The notes: generated from the sequence alone by a model not told the origin. A stretch of 57,921 bases of DNA from Bradyrhizobium sp. ORS 375 (GCF_000239775.1 NZ_CAFI01000098.1:1-57921), one strand, 5' to 3'. Shown: positions 17,353-25,568, counted from the first letter of the stretch. Numbers and translations: made by a program.

Positions 17353-18186
17353 CTACGCCTCGATCGACCTGACGCTGCTGGACACCCTCACCGGCGCGCC
17401 CACCGCCCCGTCGAGATCGACCTGCAGGCAGCACGGCACGCCCATGTCCTCGCCCTGCCGGATCGTGATCGGGCCCTCGGCCGCCCAGCCGAGTTCTCGC
17501 AGATAGCCGGCAAGCGCCGCGGCGGCCGCACCTGTCGCGGGATCCTCGTAGACACCGCCGAACGGAAACGGATTGCGCGCGTGAAACAGCTCCGGGGTCT
17601 CCGCATGGATCAGGGCGAAGGTGCAGAAGCGCTCGCGCTGCGCCAGCGTCTGGCCGCGGCTGAATTCATAGGCGATGGCCGCGAGGCGGCCGCGTTCGCG
17701 AAGAGCAATGACCGGATGATCCATTCCGGCGTGAGCGATGACCGGCGGAATCCGCTCGTCGAGATCGCCGTGCGTCAGCCCGAACAGCGCGAGGATCTCA
17801 TCCAACGCGGCCGATGACAACGCGCGAGTCTGCGTTGGCGGCGATCGAAACGCCGCGCTCCACTCGTTCGCCGAATGATGCCCATCGACCGTGATCTCGG
17901 CATGATTGAGCCGCAATGCAAACCTTCCCGAGCCTTCCTGACGGGCCAGCGCCGCGCCGAGCGCGATGGTCGCGTGCCCGCAGAAGTCCACCTCGGCCTG
18001 CGGCGCGAAATAGCGCACCCGCCATGCATCTCCGTCCGGCGCCGCGAACGCCGTCTCGGAATAGCCGATCTCAGCCGCCGTTGCCTGCATCGCTGCTCGA
18101 TCGGGCAGAGTCTCGCCGATGACGACGCCGGCCGGATTGCCGCCGCGTGAGCCGTCGGTGAAGGCTGCGATGCGTTGGGTGATCAT
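17353..18186 (-). CDS. PhzF family isomerase-like protein
   Basis: A 277-residue protein of the PhzF/diaminopimelate-epimerase-like fold. Conserved elements are FTDGSRGGNPAGVV near the N-terminus, the Glu-containing IGYSETAFA (catalytic Glu in PhzF), VDFCGHATIALGAAL, and the C-terminal EDPATGAAAAALAGYL phosphate-loop-like segment. No other phenazine genes are present, so this is one of the many PhzF-like proteins of unknown substrate. I took the ATG at 18184-18186; a longer frame upstream runs into a palindromic repeat and lacks homology. Confidence 0.9.
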   Translation of the reverse strand: MITQRIAAFTDGSRGGNPAGVVIGETLPDRAAMQATAAEIGYSETAFAAPDGDAWRVRYFAPQAEVDFCGHATIALGAALARQEGSGRFALRLNHAEITVDGHHSANEWSAAFRSPPTQTRALSSAALDEILALFGLTHGDLDERIPPVIAHAGMDHPVIALRERGRLAAIAYEFSRGQTLAQRERFCTFALIHAETPELFHARNPFPFGGVYEDPATGAAAAALAGYLRELGWAAEGPITIRQGEDMGVPCCLQVDLDGAVGAPVRVSSSVRSIEA

Positions 18187-18507
18187 GTTGGGATCCTGTC
18201 GAATGATTTGCAGATCATGTCGTTTCCGGGCGCGCCTGCAGGGCAGGCTATCGTAAATGGCGATGAAGAGCTGCTCCGACGAACGATCCTGCGTGTTTGT
18301 TACTGCGTCATGCCCGGGCTTGTCCCGGGCATCCACGTCGTTCTCGGTCCGTCGCACGACGTGGATGGCCGGGACAGGCCCGGCCATGAGGATGTGGAAA
18401 GAGATGAGTGCAAGACTGCGACCGTCAAATTCGATAGCCCTGGAGTACGAGGGGAGCGTCGCGCTCATGCTAGCTGGGCTTGCCGAGACGTTGGACGTTA
18501 GGTCAAG
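18187..18507. repeat. Intergenic region with palindrome at 18309-18389
   Basis: This 321-base gap holds CATGCCCGGGCTTGTCCCGGGCATCCACGTC-type sequence folding onto GACGTGGATGGCCGGGACAGGCCCGGCCATG. The outer arms are around 18309-18331 and 18357-18386, with ACGTC at 18334-18338 meeting GACGT at 18358-18362. It is an intergenic palindrome of a type different from the CATTCCGGGG family. The rest shows no gene. Confidence 0.7.
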
Positions 18508-19029
18508 GTGAGCAGGGACGAAGTTCAGGAGCTGAACTTGAGCACTGATGACGCTGGTGTGCTGCGGACCTTCCGCGACCCGCTGGTCGGCTTGCCGCTT
18601 TCCCATGTGTGGCGAGGCGCTGGCTCCGCCATTTTCTTGGAGTTTGGACGCCTCACAGGTTGTAACCGCCGTGACGGCACGCCGGGAAACCCACGAGGCG
18701 AGTTTGGTCTGATGATTCAGTGGAGCTGGCGTATCGAAGACAGATCGTCGATCTTGTGCGGAAGCTGGAGTGAGGAATCTCGATGGGCGGAAACGTTCGA
18801 TCTGATCCGTAACAAGGCAATTGTAGAGTTGTCGTTGGTCGGCCGATTGCCCGAAATCGCCGTCGCGCTATCCGATGAACTCTACGTGTCATCCTTCATG
18901 ACCGCCGAAGGCGATCCCGCTTGGGCACTGTTCGATCGACGAAGGGACCCCTTGAGAACCTTGTGTGTTCAACATGGGCGACTCGAGATGGAGATCGCAC
19001 AGCCAGCAGCAGGAATAAGCGGTCGGTAG
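18508..19029 (+). CDS. Uncharacterised 173-residue protein beside a barstar-like gene
   Basis: I do not recognise this family with confidence. The protein has no signal peptide or membrane helix. It reads as a compact alpha/beta protein with conserved-looking stretches (GLPLSHVWRGAGSAIFLEFG, RGEFGLMIQWSWRIED, LVGRLPEIAVALSDELYVSS). It starts with a GTG preceded by AGGTCAAG. Its DNA is about 50-53% GC in the lines 18721-18840, against about 67% for core genes such as thrC, which points to acquisition from elsewhere. It ends 11 bases before the barstar-like gene. Such layouts are common for immunity genes of toxin systems, but no toxin gene is seen. Confidence 0.65.
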   Translation: MSRDEVQELNLSTDDAGVLRTFRDPLVGLPLSHVWRGAGSAIFLEFGRLTGCNRRDGTPGNPRGEFGLMIQWSWRIEDRSSILCGSWSEESRWAETFDLIRNKAIVELSLVGRLPEIAVALSDELYVSSFMTAEGDPAWALFDRRRDPLRTLCVQHGRLEMEIAQPAAGISGR

Positions 19030-19040
19030 GGAGTCCTGCC

Positions 19041-19388
19041 ATGACTCAAGCAACGATCATCTCCATTCCCTCCGACCGCATTCACGACTGGGATAGTTTC
19101 CATCGCGTGTTTCAGGAGGTCCTCGGCTTCCCCGACTTCTACGGCTGCAACATGGATGCCTGGATCGATTGTATGACCTATGTCGACGATCCCGACGCCG
19201 GCCTGTCCAGCATCACCGTGGCCAAGGGGGAGGTTCTCATCCTGCGCATCGATCACGCCGACGCTTTGCAGCGGCGCTGTCCTGAACAATATCGGGCGCT
19301 CGTTGAATGCAGCGCCTTCGTCAATCAGCGGCGGGACAAACCCGGCGAGTCGCCGGTTTTGGCATTAATGCTAGGTGGCTGGTTCTAA
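19041..19388 (+). CDS. Barstar-family (barnase inhibitor-like) protein
   Basis: A 115-residue protein with the barstar pattern: an opening beta strand (ATIISIPSDRI), a helix with DWDSFHRVFQEVLGFPDFYG, then the hallmark CNMDAWIDCMTY segment where the acidic helix would plug a ribonuclease active site. A later RIDHADALQRRCPEQYRALVE helix completes the fold. Barstar proteins bind and block barnase-type ribonucleases. No ribonuclease gene is next to it, so it is an orphan immunity protein or a regulator in a relaxed sense. The ATG follows GGTAGGGAG. It overlaps the end of the convergent small membrane gene by four bases. Confidence 0.85.
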   Translation: MTQATIISIPSDRIHDWDSFHRVFQEVLGFPDFYGCNMDAWIDCMTYVDDPDAGLSSITVAKGEVLILRIDHADALQRRCPEQYRALVECSAFVNQRRDKPGESPVLALMLGGWF

Positions 19389-19612
19389 CCTTGGCGTCCC
19401 GCCCGCACATAAGCCCGCTCGCCCGTCCGCGGCTGAAACCACACGTCCAGCGTCACACCGCTGGTGGGATCGACGAAGCGCTCCTCGGTCTTCACCCAGT
19501 CCGGCCCCGGCGGCGCGCTCAGCGCATCGCGCTTGTAGCCGCCCTGGCGGAAAAAGAACCAGACCAGCACGACCGCTGATATGACGGCGAGCCAGAGCAC
19601 GAGGCCGATCAT
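19385..19612 (-). CDS. Small membrane protein downstream of ybjQ
   Basis: A 75-residue protein with a single N-terminal transmembrane helix (about residues 2-21, LVLWLAVISAVVLVWFFF) and a soluble tail with SAPPGPDWVKTEERFVDPTSG and VWFQPRTGERAYVR. The tail repeats appear conserved-looking but I do not know the family. Its start codon overlaps the stop of the ybjQ-like gene as ATGA, so the two form a coupled pair. Function unknown. Confidence 0.7.
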   Translation of the reverse strand: MIGLVLWLAVISAVVLVWFFFRQGGYKRDALSAPPGPDWVKTEERFVDPTSGVTLDVWFQPRTGERAYVRAGRQG

Positions 19613-19932
19613 GATGTGGGTTCGATCACGGCCGCCGTGCCGTAGGCGACGATCTCGCTCATGGTCTGGCCGATCTCGGCGCTGTCGAAGCGCATCATGA
19701 GAATCGCGTTCGCACCCATCGAGGTCGCGTTGTAGACCAGACGGTCGAGCGCATGGCGCCGCGCCTCCTCCAGCATCTGCGTGTATTCATGGATCTCGCC
19801 GCCGACGATCGAGCGCAGGCTGGCCATGAAGTTGCCGCCGATGCCCCGGCTGCGCACCACCACGCCAAAGCACTGCCCGAGCATCCGCACCGTGCGGTGG
19901 CCGGTCACGTTTTCAGTCGTCACGACGATCAT
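19609..19932 (-). CDS. YbjQ family protein (DUF74, heavy-metal-binding-like)
   Basis: A 107-residue YbjQ/UPF0145 protein. The family motifs are plain: MIVVTTENVTGHRTVRMLGQ at the N-terminus, VVRSRGIGGNFMASLRSIVGGE, YTQMLEEARRHALDRL and ATSMGANAILMMRFDSAE. YbjQ proteins form pentameric rings; a metal-binding role has been suggested but is not settled. I used the ATG at 19930-19932 preceded by GGAG-like sequence, in place of a longer frame with 24 unrelated residues. It is translationally coupled to the small membrane protein gene. Confidence 0.92.
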   Translation of the reverse strand: MIVVTTENVTGHRTVRMLGQCFGVVVRSRGIGGNFMASLRSIVGGEIHEYTQMLEEARRHALDRLVYNATSMGANAILMMRFDSAEIGQTMSEIVAYGTAAVIEPTS

Positions 19933-20077
19933 GGGAGGCTCCATCTCTTGCCGGCCAACTCGGCCGGCGCTCGGTTTGACAACGGAGCCGGGGTTCCGGT
20001 TCAAGGGAGGCGCAAGCGTCGCGCGCTGTGTTCTTACCTCTCTCGCTCGAGATTACGCTGGGCCTTCAAACTCCGCT

Positions 20078-20260
20078 GTCGTCCCGGGCAAGCACGTCGG
20101 CGCGACAGCGCCGGCGTGCGCCGACCCGGGACCCATAATCCCGGTCGGTTGTGAGGCGGCAGGCTGGAGCAACAGCGTGCCTCATCCGGGCGATGGTGGT
20201 TATGGGTCCCGGGGCGGCGTCCGCCAACGCTTGCGCGTTGTCGGACTTGCCCGGGACGAC
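20078..20260. repeat. Nested intergenic palindrome with CCCGGG arms
   Basis: The outer arms are exact complements: GTCGTCCCGGGCAAG at 20078-20092 and CTTGCCCGGGACGAC at 20246-20260. An inner pair, GACCCGGGACCCATAA near 20122 and TTATGGGTCCCGGGG near 20199, and a GTTGTGAGGC/GTGCCTCAT-like centre give a stepwise fold of some 180 bases. No coding content. Confidence 0.8.
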
Positions 20261-20394
20261 ACCGAGGTTGCGGCGGGCAGCGAACGCGACGACGGCTGCA
20301 GCCCGCCTTATTGGGGCTGAGTCGCCCGACGGGCAATCTGAGCCGGTTTTGGAGAGCGGCGAACTGATAAGTTCGGCTACGCCGAAACCATATC

Positions 20395-20822
20395 TTCGCC
20401 AACAGATACAACACGATCCGCCGTTCCTGCCCGCCTCGGCCAAAAGTTTCGCTTTCATTTTTTCCGAAATCGTGCTTGTTTATGCCCGTCCCGCCTCGTT
20501 GCGAGGGGCGTACGCGTCGTCACGGACGTGAGGCGGGATGCGATGGACGGGCAGGCTGCACCTGACGAGTGCGGCCGGCACGGACGGCGAAGTCGCGTGG
20601 TCCTGATACCCCGACGCTGGTATCACGCGCTGATGCGCAAGCATCATGCGCAACGGTGGCCAACAAGCCGGTGCACCGAGGAGATCGCGTATAAGTCGTA
20701 AGCCATCGCGCAGGGAAGGCCGGGTCGCTCTGGCTGAACCTGTGGTTCCTGCCCCGTGCATTCTTGCTCGCACGGGAGCCGCGGGTGCCAGCCGGCATCC
20801 GGTCTTCCCTGCGCCCTCCATT
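20395..20822 (-). repeat. Long dispersed repeat, copy 1 (reverse orientation)
   Basis: Read on the minus strand, this stretch aligns along most of its length with 33333-33775 read on the plus strand. Shared blocks in order are GAGGGCGCAGGGAAG, ACCACAGGT, CCTGCGCGATGG, CAGGACCAC, CGCATCCCGC, CACGT-CGTGACGA and, at the far end, ATGATTTCGG-like text with TTTGGCC. The matches are interrupted and diverged. A frame reading EGAGKTGC... to ...DHATSPS passes through it; I recall similar text being annotated as spurious short proteins in Bradyrhizobium genomes, but cannot verify this here. Confidence 0.75.
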
Positions 20823-20945
20823 GGAAGGGGGGAGGAATGATTGCAAAGCTCGGGCGCCGATCGCGCCGCGAGATGGTGGAGCTGTGCGTCCCGGATCAGA
20901 ATGCTTCCGCGCGGGAGCTCTCTGTGAAGTGCTCTGCTCTCTCCA

Positions 20946-21027
20946 CGTCATTGCGAGGAGCACAGCGACGAAGCAATCCAGAGTCCCGCCCACCACCCTG
21001 GATTGCTTCGCTTCGCTCGCAATGACG
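20946..21027. repeat. CGTCATTGCGAG palindrome
   Basis: CGTCATTGCGAG at 20946-20957 is the exact complement of CTCGCAATGACG at 21016-21027. Between them CGAAGCAATCCAGAG and CTGGATTGCTTCG fold inside. It is an 82-base intergenic palindrome of a third sequence family in this window. Confidence 0.85.
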
Positions 21028-21224
21028 GAGGAAGCGCTGATGTCTTCGACTTCATTCGGTGTTTTGAGGTGCCCCGCTGATCGCGACGTCCACCGCCGTC
21101 ATCCTCGCGAAGGCGGGGTGGGGAGGCGAGACCTGGATCGACACCGGGCGGCGAGAGCCGGGCGCGTGGCACTGCCCAAACCCGGCTGACATCCGCCCGC
21201 GTAACGCCGCCGTAACCAGGCCTC

Positions 21225-21368
21225 ATGACCATGTCCTCCGCCAACAACCGGTTTCACAGCCCGCTCAAAACCATTATGGTGCCGGACCATGTTGCCGCCA
21301 GGCGGTTCCGATTTCGAGTTCAATCAACGGGTTACGGCCTGATGACGCAGGTCAGGAGAGCGGTTTGA
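21225..21368 (+). CDS. Possible 47-residue upstream ORF overlapping the thrC start
   Basis: An ATG at 21225 (second ATG at 21231) opens a basic 47-residue frame that stops at TGA 21366-21368. That stop overlaps the TTG start of thrC (21365-21367) as TTGA, the arrangement of translationally coupled genes. The peptide shows no Thr/Ile richness, so a classical attenuation leader is not indicated. It could equally be chance. Ribosome site before it is weak (AGG). Confidence 0.25.
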   Translation: MTMSSANNRFHSPLKTIMVPDHVAARRFRFRVQSTGYGLMTQVRRAV

Positions 21369-22780
21369 CGCGCTATGTTTCGACCCGCGGGGAGGCCCCC
21401 GCGCTCAGCTTCTGCGACGTGATGCTGACCGGGCTCGCCCGCGACGGCGGCCTGTATGTGCCAGAGACCTGGCCGCAGCTGTCGCCCGAGACGATCGCCT
21501 CGTTCTTCGGCCGGCCCTATTGGGAAGTCGCGGTGGAGATCATCAAGCCGTTTGTGGCCGGCGAGATCTCGGATGCCGAGCTCGGCCGCATGGCCAACGA
21601 GGCCTACGCCACCTTCCGGCATCCCGCCGTGGTGCCGCTCGACCAGACCGCCCCGCATCAGTTCGTGCTCGAGCTGTTCCACGGCCCGACCTTGGCCTTC
21701 AAGGACGTTGCGATGCAGCTGCTCTCGCGGCTGATGGACCACGTGCTGGCCAAGCGCGGCGAGCGCACCACCATCGTGGTGGCGACCTCGGGCGACACCG
21801 GCGGCGCCGCTGTCGACGCGTTTGCCGGCCGCGACAATGCCGATCTCATCGTGCTGTTCCCGCACGGCCGCATCTCCGAGGTGCAGCGGCGGATGATGAC
21901 GACGTCGGGCGCATCGAACGTCCATGCGCTGGCAATCGAAGGCCATTTCGATGATTGCCAGGCGATCGTGAAGGGCCTGTTCAATCATCACGCCTTCCGC
22001 GATTCGGTGGCGCTGTCCGGTGTGAACTCGATCAACTGGGCGCGCGTCGTCGCCCAGGTCGTCTACTACTTCACCTCGGCGGTCGCCGTCGGCGCGCCGC
22101 ATCGCGCCGTCGACTTCACGGTGCCCACCGGCAATTTCGGCGACATCTTCGCCGGCTATGTCGCCAAGCGCATGGGCCTGCCGGTGCGCAAGCTTCGCGT
22201 CGCCACCAACGTCAACGACATCCTCGCGCGCACGCTTGCCACCGGGATCTACGAGGTGCGCGAGGTGCATGCGACGGCGTCGCCGTCGATGGACATCCAG
22301 GTGTCCTCGAATTTCGAGCGGCTGCTGTTCGAGGCCGGCGGCCGCGACGCCGGCACCGTGCGAAGGCTGATGGAGAGCCTCAAGCAGTCCGGCCGCTTCG
22401 TGCTGCCGGATGCGATGCTGGCGGAGATCCGGTCAGGCTTCGAGGCCGGGCGCGCCGACGAGACCGAAACGGCGGCCGCGATCCGCGCGGCGTTCCGCGA
22501 GGCCGGCGATCTCGTTGACCCGCATACGGCTGTCGCGCTGGCCGTGGCCGACCGCGACGGCACCGATACATCTGTGCCGAACATCGTGCTGTCGACCGCG
22601 CATCCGGCCAAATTCCCCGATGCGGTCGAGGCCGCCTGCGGACAACGGCCACACCTTCCAGTCTGGCTGGAGGGACTGATGAGCAAGCGCGAGGACGCGA
22701 AGATCATGCGGAACGACCAGGCCGAGGTGGAAAAATTCATCCGCTCGGTCAGCCGGGCCGCCAAGCAGGGAATGGCATGA
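21365..22780 (+). CDS. thrC: Threonine synthase
   Basis: A 471-residue PLP enzyme converting O-phospho-homoserine to threonine. It shows the fold-type II family marks: the N-terminal YVSTRGEAPALSF and ARDGGLYVPE, the PLP lysine Lys113 in TLAFKDVAMQLL, ATSGDTGGAAVDAF for phosphate binding and PTGNFGDIFAGY. The start is TTG at 21365, with GGAGAG six bases upstream, fitting the family N-terminus MTRYVSTRG. It overlaps the next gene by ATGA at 22777-22780, so thrC and the M16 peptidase are coupled. Confidence 0.97.
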   Translation: MTRYVSTRGEAPALSFCDVMLTGLARDGGLYVPETWPQLSPETIASFFGRPYWEVAVEIIKPFVAGEISDAELGRMANEAYATFRHPAVVPLDQTAPHQFVLELFHGPTLAFKDVAMQLLSRLMDHVLAKRGERTTIVVATSGDTGGAAVDAFAGRDNADLIVLFPHGRISEVQRRMMTTSGASNVHALAIEGHFDDCQAIVKGLFNHHAFRDSVALSGVNSINWARVVAQVVYYFTSAVAVGAPHRAVDFTVPTGNFGDIFAGYVAKRMGLPVRKLRVATNVNDILARTLATGIYEVREVHATASPSMDIQVSSNFERLLFEAGGRDAGTVRRLMESLKQSGRFVLPDAMLAEIRSGFEAGRADETETAAAIRAAFREAGDLVDPHTAVALAVADRDGTDTSVPNIVLSTAHPAKFPDAVEAACGQRPHLPVWLEGLMSKREDAKIMRNDQAEVEKFIRSVSRAAKQGMA

Positions 22781-24069
22781 TGGGCGTGGAAGTCACCAAG
22801 CTGCCGACGGGGCTGACGGTCGTCACCGACACGATGCCGCATCTGGAGACCGCCGCGCTCGGCGTCTGGGCCGGCGTCGGCGGCCGCGACGAGAAGCCGG
22901 ACGAGCATGGCATCTCGCACCTGCTCGAGCACATGGCCTTCAAGGGCACGACGACGCGCAGCGCGCGCGAGATCGTCGAGGCGATCGAGGCGGTTGGCGG
23001 CGATCTCAACGCCGGCACATCGACCGAGACCACCGCCTATTATGCCCGCGTGCTGAAGGCCGACGTGCCGCTGGCGCTCGACGTGCTGTCCGACATCCTC
23101 GCCAATCCCTCCTTCGTGCCGGAGGAGCTGGAGCGCGAGAAGAACGTCATCGTGCAGGAGATCGGCGCGGCGCAGGATACGCCCGACGACGTCGTGTTCG
23201 AGCATCTCAACGAGCTGTGCTTCCCCGACCAGCCGATGGGTCGCTCGCTGCTCGGCACCGCCAAGACGCTCGAGGCGTTCGATCGCGACAAGCTGCACGG
23301 GTATCTGTCGACGCATTATCGCGGGCCCGACATGGTGGTGGCCGCGGCCGGCGCCGTCGATCATCAGCGCGTGGTCGAGGACGTGACCAAGCGCTTTGCC
23401 AGCTTCAACGGCGGCGAGGGGCCGAAGCCGCAGCCGGCAGCGTTCGGCAAGGGCGGCTCGCGCGTCGTGCATCGCGATCTCGAGCAGGCGCATCTGACGC
23501 TCGCGCTCGAAGGCGTGCCGCAGGCCGATCCGTCGCTGTTCTCGCTGCAGGTGTTCACCAACATCCTCGGCGGCGGCATGTCGTCCCGGCTGTTCCAGGA
23601 GGTCCGCGAGAACCGCGGGCTCTGCTACTCGGTCTACACGTTCCACGCGCCCTACAGCGACACCGGCTTCTTCGGCCTCTACACCGGCACCGATCCCGCC
23701 GACGCGCCGGAGATGATGGAGGTCGTGGTCGACATCATCGGCAATGCGGTTGAGACGTTGAGCGACGCCGAGGTCGCCCGCGCCAAGGCGCAGATGAAGG
23801 CGGGGCTTCTGATGGCGCTGGAGAGCTGCAGCGCCCGCGCCGAGCAGCTCGCGCGCCATATTCTGGCTTATGGCCGGCCGCAGACCCTGCAGGAGATGGT
23901 CGCCAAGATCGAGGCGGTCAGCGTCGAGAGCACGCGCGACGCGGCGCGTGCGCTGCTCGCACGCAGCAAGCCCGCCGTGGTCGCGCTCGGCAGCGGCAGA
24001 GGTCTGGACACGGCGGTGACTTTCGCCGAAGGTCTCGTGGGGCCGAAATCGAAGGCTCAGCTGCATTGA
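22777..24069 (+). CDS. M16 family zinc peptidase (mitochondrial processing peptidase-like)
   Basis: A 430-residue pitrilysin-family peptidase. The inverted zinc motif HLLEH (His48, Glu51, His52) lies in GISHLLEHMAFKGT, and the distal metal Glu is in EREKNVIVQEIGAAQDTPDD about 80 residues on. The Gly-rich MSSRLFQEVRENRGLCYSVY segment is typical of the beta subunit of mitochondrial processing peptidase, whose ancestor is sought in alphaproteobacteria. It probably degrades peptides in the cytoplasm. Translation is coupled to thrC, an arrangement common in Rhizobiales. Confidence 0.94.
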   Translation: MMGVEVTKLPTGLTVVTDTMPHLETAALGVWAGVGGRDEKPDEHGISHLLEHMAFKGTTTRSAREIVEAIEAVGGDLNAGTSTETTAYYARVLKADVPLALDVLSDILANPSFVPEELEREKNVIVQEIGAAQDTPDDVVFEHLNELCFPDQPMGRSLLGTAKTLEAFDRDKLHGYLSTHYRGPDMVVAAAGAVDHQRVVEDVTKRFASFNGGEGPKPQPAAFGKGGSRVVHRDLEQAHLTLALEGVPQADPSLFSLQVFTNILGGGMSSRLFQEVRENRGLCYSVYTFHAPYSDTGFFGLYTGTDPADAPEMMEVVVDIIGNAVETLSDAEVARAKAQMKAGLLMALESCSARAEQLARHILAYGRPQTLQEMVAKIEAVSVESTRDAARALLARSKPAVVALGSGRGLDTAVTFAEGLVGPKSKAQLH

Positions 24070-24163
24070 GCACGAGTCCGCAACGCCGGGAGATTGTGCG
24101 AAGGGCGGTCTTCGGGCCGGTCATTCGCCGATCAAGGGGCTGAAGAGCAGGGGAACGTCACCG

Positions 24164-24751
24164 ATGGCCCTGTTTCGCTTACCCAGCAGTGGACCGGCCG
24201 CGCTTGCTCCGCGCGGACTGGGCTTGTTCTTGCGCGCGCCGCAGATGGCCGATTACGCGCAATGGGCCCAGCTGCGCGAGCTCAGCCGCGATTACCTGAC
24301 GCCTTGGGAGCCGATCTGGCCGTCCGACGACTTGACGCGCTCCGGCTTTCGCCGCCGGCTGAGGCGTTATGCCGAGGATATCTCGGCCGACCGCTCCTAC
24401 CCGTTCATCGTGTTCCGCGAATCAGACGGCGCCATGCTGGGCGGCATCACGCTCGCCAATGTCCGCCGCGGCATCGTCCAGGCCGGCACCATCGGTTACT
24501 GGATGGGCCAGCCGCACGCCCATCGCGGCTACATGACGACGGCGCTCAAGCTGCTGCTGCCGACGCTGTTCGGCGAGCTCAACCTGCACCGCGTCGAGGC
24601 CGCCTGCATCCCGACCAATACGCCGTCCATCCGCGTGCTGGAGAAGTGCGGCTTCACCCGCGAGGGTCTGGCGCGCCGCTATCTCTGCATCAACGGAGTC
24701 TGGCAGGACCATTACCTCTACGGCCTGCTTCATGAGGATTTTCGGGGCTAG
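24164..24751 (+). CDS. RimJ/RimL-type GNAT N-acetyltransferase
   Basis: A 195-residue GNAT of the RimJ group, which acetylates N-termini of ribosomal or other proteins. Family marks are LRELSRDYLTPWEP, FVFRESDGAMLGGITLANVRR-type strand pairs, IGYWMGQPHAHRGYMTTALK with the acetyl-CoA loop, and RVEAACIPTNTPSIRVLEKCGF. It lies 94 bases after the M16 peptidase gene in the same direction and probably belongs to the thrC transcript. Confidence 0.9.
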   Translation: MALFRLPSSGPAALAPRGLGLFLRAPQMADYAQWAQLRELSRDYLTPWEPIWPSDDLTRSGFRRRLRRYAEDISADRSYPFIVFRESDGAMLGGITLANVRRGIVQAGTIGYWMGQPHAHRGYMTTALKLLLPTLFGELNLHRVEAACIPTNTPSIRVLEKCGFTREGLARRYLCINGVWQDHYLYGLLHEDFRG

Positions 24752-24905
24752 GATTTGTGATCGGGCAGGGGAAGGGAGAGGCCGATCGGGGCTGGTTCCG
24801 GCCTCTGAAATGGGTATAGACGCTCTTGGACAGCGCCTCTGGCCAGGCGTCCCGGGCTCGCCGCCGTCGCGCGGTCCGAGCCTTCGGGAAGGCCGGTCGA
24901 GCGAG

Positions 24906-25568
24906 ATGCCGGGGACTTCGAGAATGCGACAGACGCGTGTGATTCGAGTGGGGACGTTGGCCGTTGTGCTGGTGGCCTTGGGTGCCGCGAGCGCGGCGCC
25001 GCCGGCCGTCGCACAATCGCTGACCGACCGCTTCAAAAGCCTGTTCGGCGGCGGCTCGGACGACAAGCAGGAGAACCTGCCCGCCAGCGGCGGACCGCCG
25101 GCCGACCCCACCGACGGGCTGACCTGCCCGCCGGTCAACATCCGGGCCGGCGCCTCGACCTATGCGGTGGCGGCGCCCGGCAAGCAGGCCGTCGGCAACG
25201 ACGTCCGCTTCCAGGCCTCCATCACCAAGACCGCCCGCGAGTGCAACCTCAACGGCTCCGAGATCATCGGCAAGATCGGCATCCAGGGCCGCGTCGTTGC
25301 CGGCCCCGCCGGTGCGCCGGCGACCGTCGACATTCCCATGCGTATTGCGGTGGTGCAGGGCGGCATCGGCGAGAAGGTGATCGCGACAAAGGCGTATCGC
25401 ACGACGGTTCAGATGACGGCCGACGGCAGCGTACCGTTCACGATCGTCGCCGAGGACATGGTCTATCCCGTCCCGCCGCCGGGCACGAACTCCGACAACT
25501 ATGTCTTCTACATCGGTTTCGACCCGCAGGCCCTGACCCCGGAGCGCGGGGCTAAGAAGCGGAAGTGA
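24906..25568 (+). CDS. Exported protein of unknown function
   Basis: A 220-residue protein with a signal peptide ending PAVAQS. The mature part starts LTDRFKSLFGGGSDD, a lipid- or membrane-proximal-looking stretch, followed by a beta-rich domain with CPPVNIRAGASTYAV, ECNLNGSEIIGKIGIQGRV and DNYVFYIGFDPQAL. Two cysteines may form a disulfide. I do not recognise a named family. ATGs at 24906 and 24924 are both plausible starts; the second has GGGGAC eight bases upstream. It converges on the ATP synthase genes. Confidence 0.75.
   Translation: MPGTSRMRQTRVIRVGTLAVVLVALGAASAAPPAVAQSLTDRFKSLFGGGSDDKQENLPASGGPPADPTDGLTCPPVNIRAGASTYAVAAPGKQAVGNDVRFQASITKTARECNLNGSEIIGKIGIQGRVVAGPAGAPATVDIPMRIAVVQGGIGEKVIATKAYRTTVQMTADGSVPFTIVAEDMVYPVPPPGTNSDNYVFYIGFDPQALTPERGAKKRK

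Larger units (their letters stand above)
19933..21224. other. Repeat-filled intergenic region upstream of thrC
   Basis: About 1.3 kb with no gene I can support. Several open frames run through it, but their products are low-complexity, Arg/Pro-rich or typical of reading through palindromes. It contains the nested palindrome at 20078-20260, a long dispersed repeat at 20395-20822 and the CATTGCGAG palindrome at 20946-21027. A further GTCATCCTCGCGAAGGCGGGG-type sequence around 21098 resembles another common intergenic element. Confidence 0.6.

Noticed and set aside
20480-20821. Reverse-strand open frame of 113 codons reading EGAGKTGC... as a gene
   Set aside because: It coincides with the long dispersed repeat, has no ribosome site or recognisable domain, and the equivalent frame in the other copy is broken.
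20066-21027. Possible CRISPR-like or tandem repeat array upstream of thrC
   Set aside because: The repeats are different palindromes, not regularly spaced identical units, and there are no cas genes.
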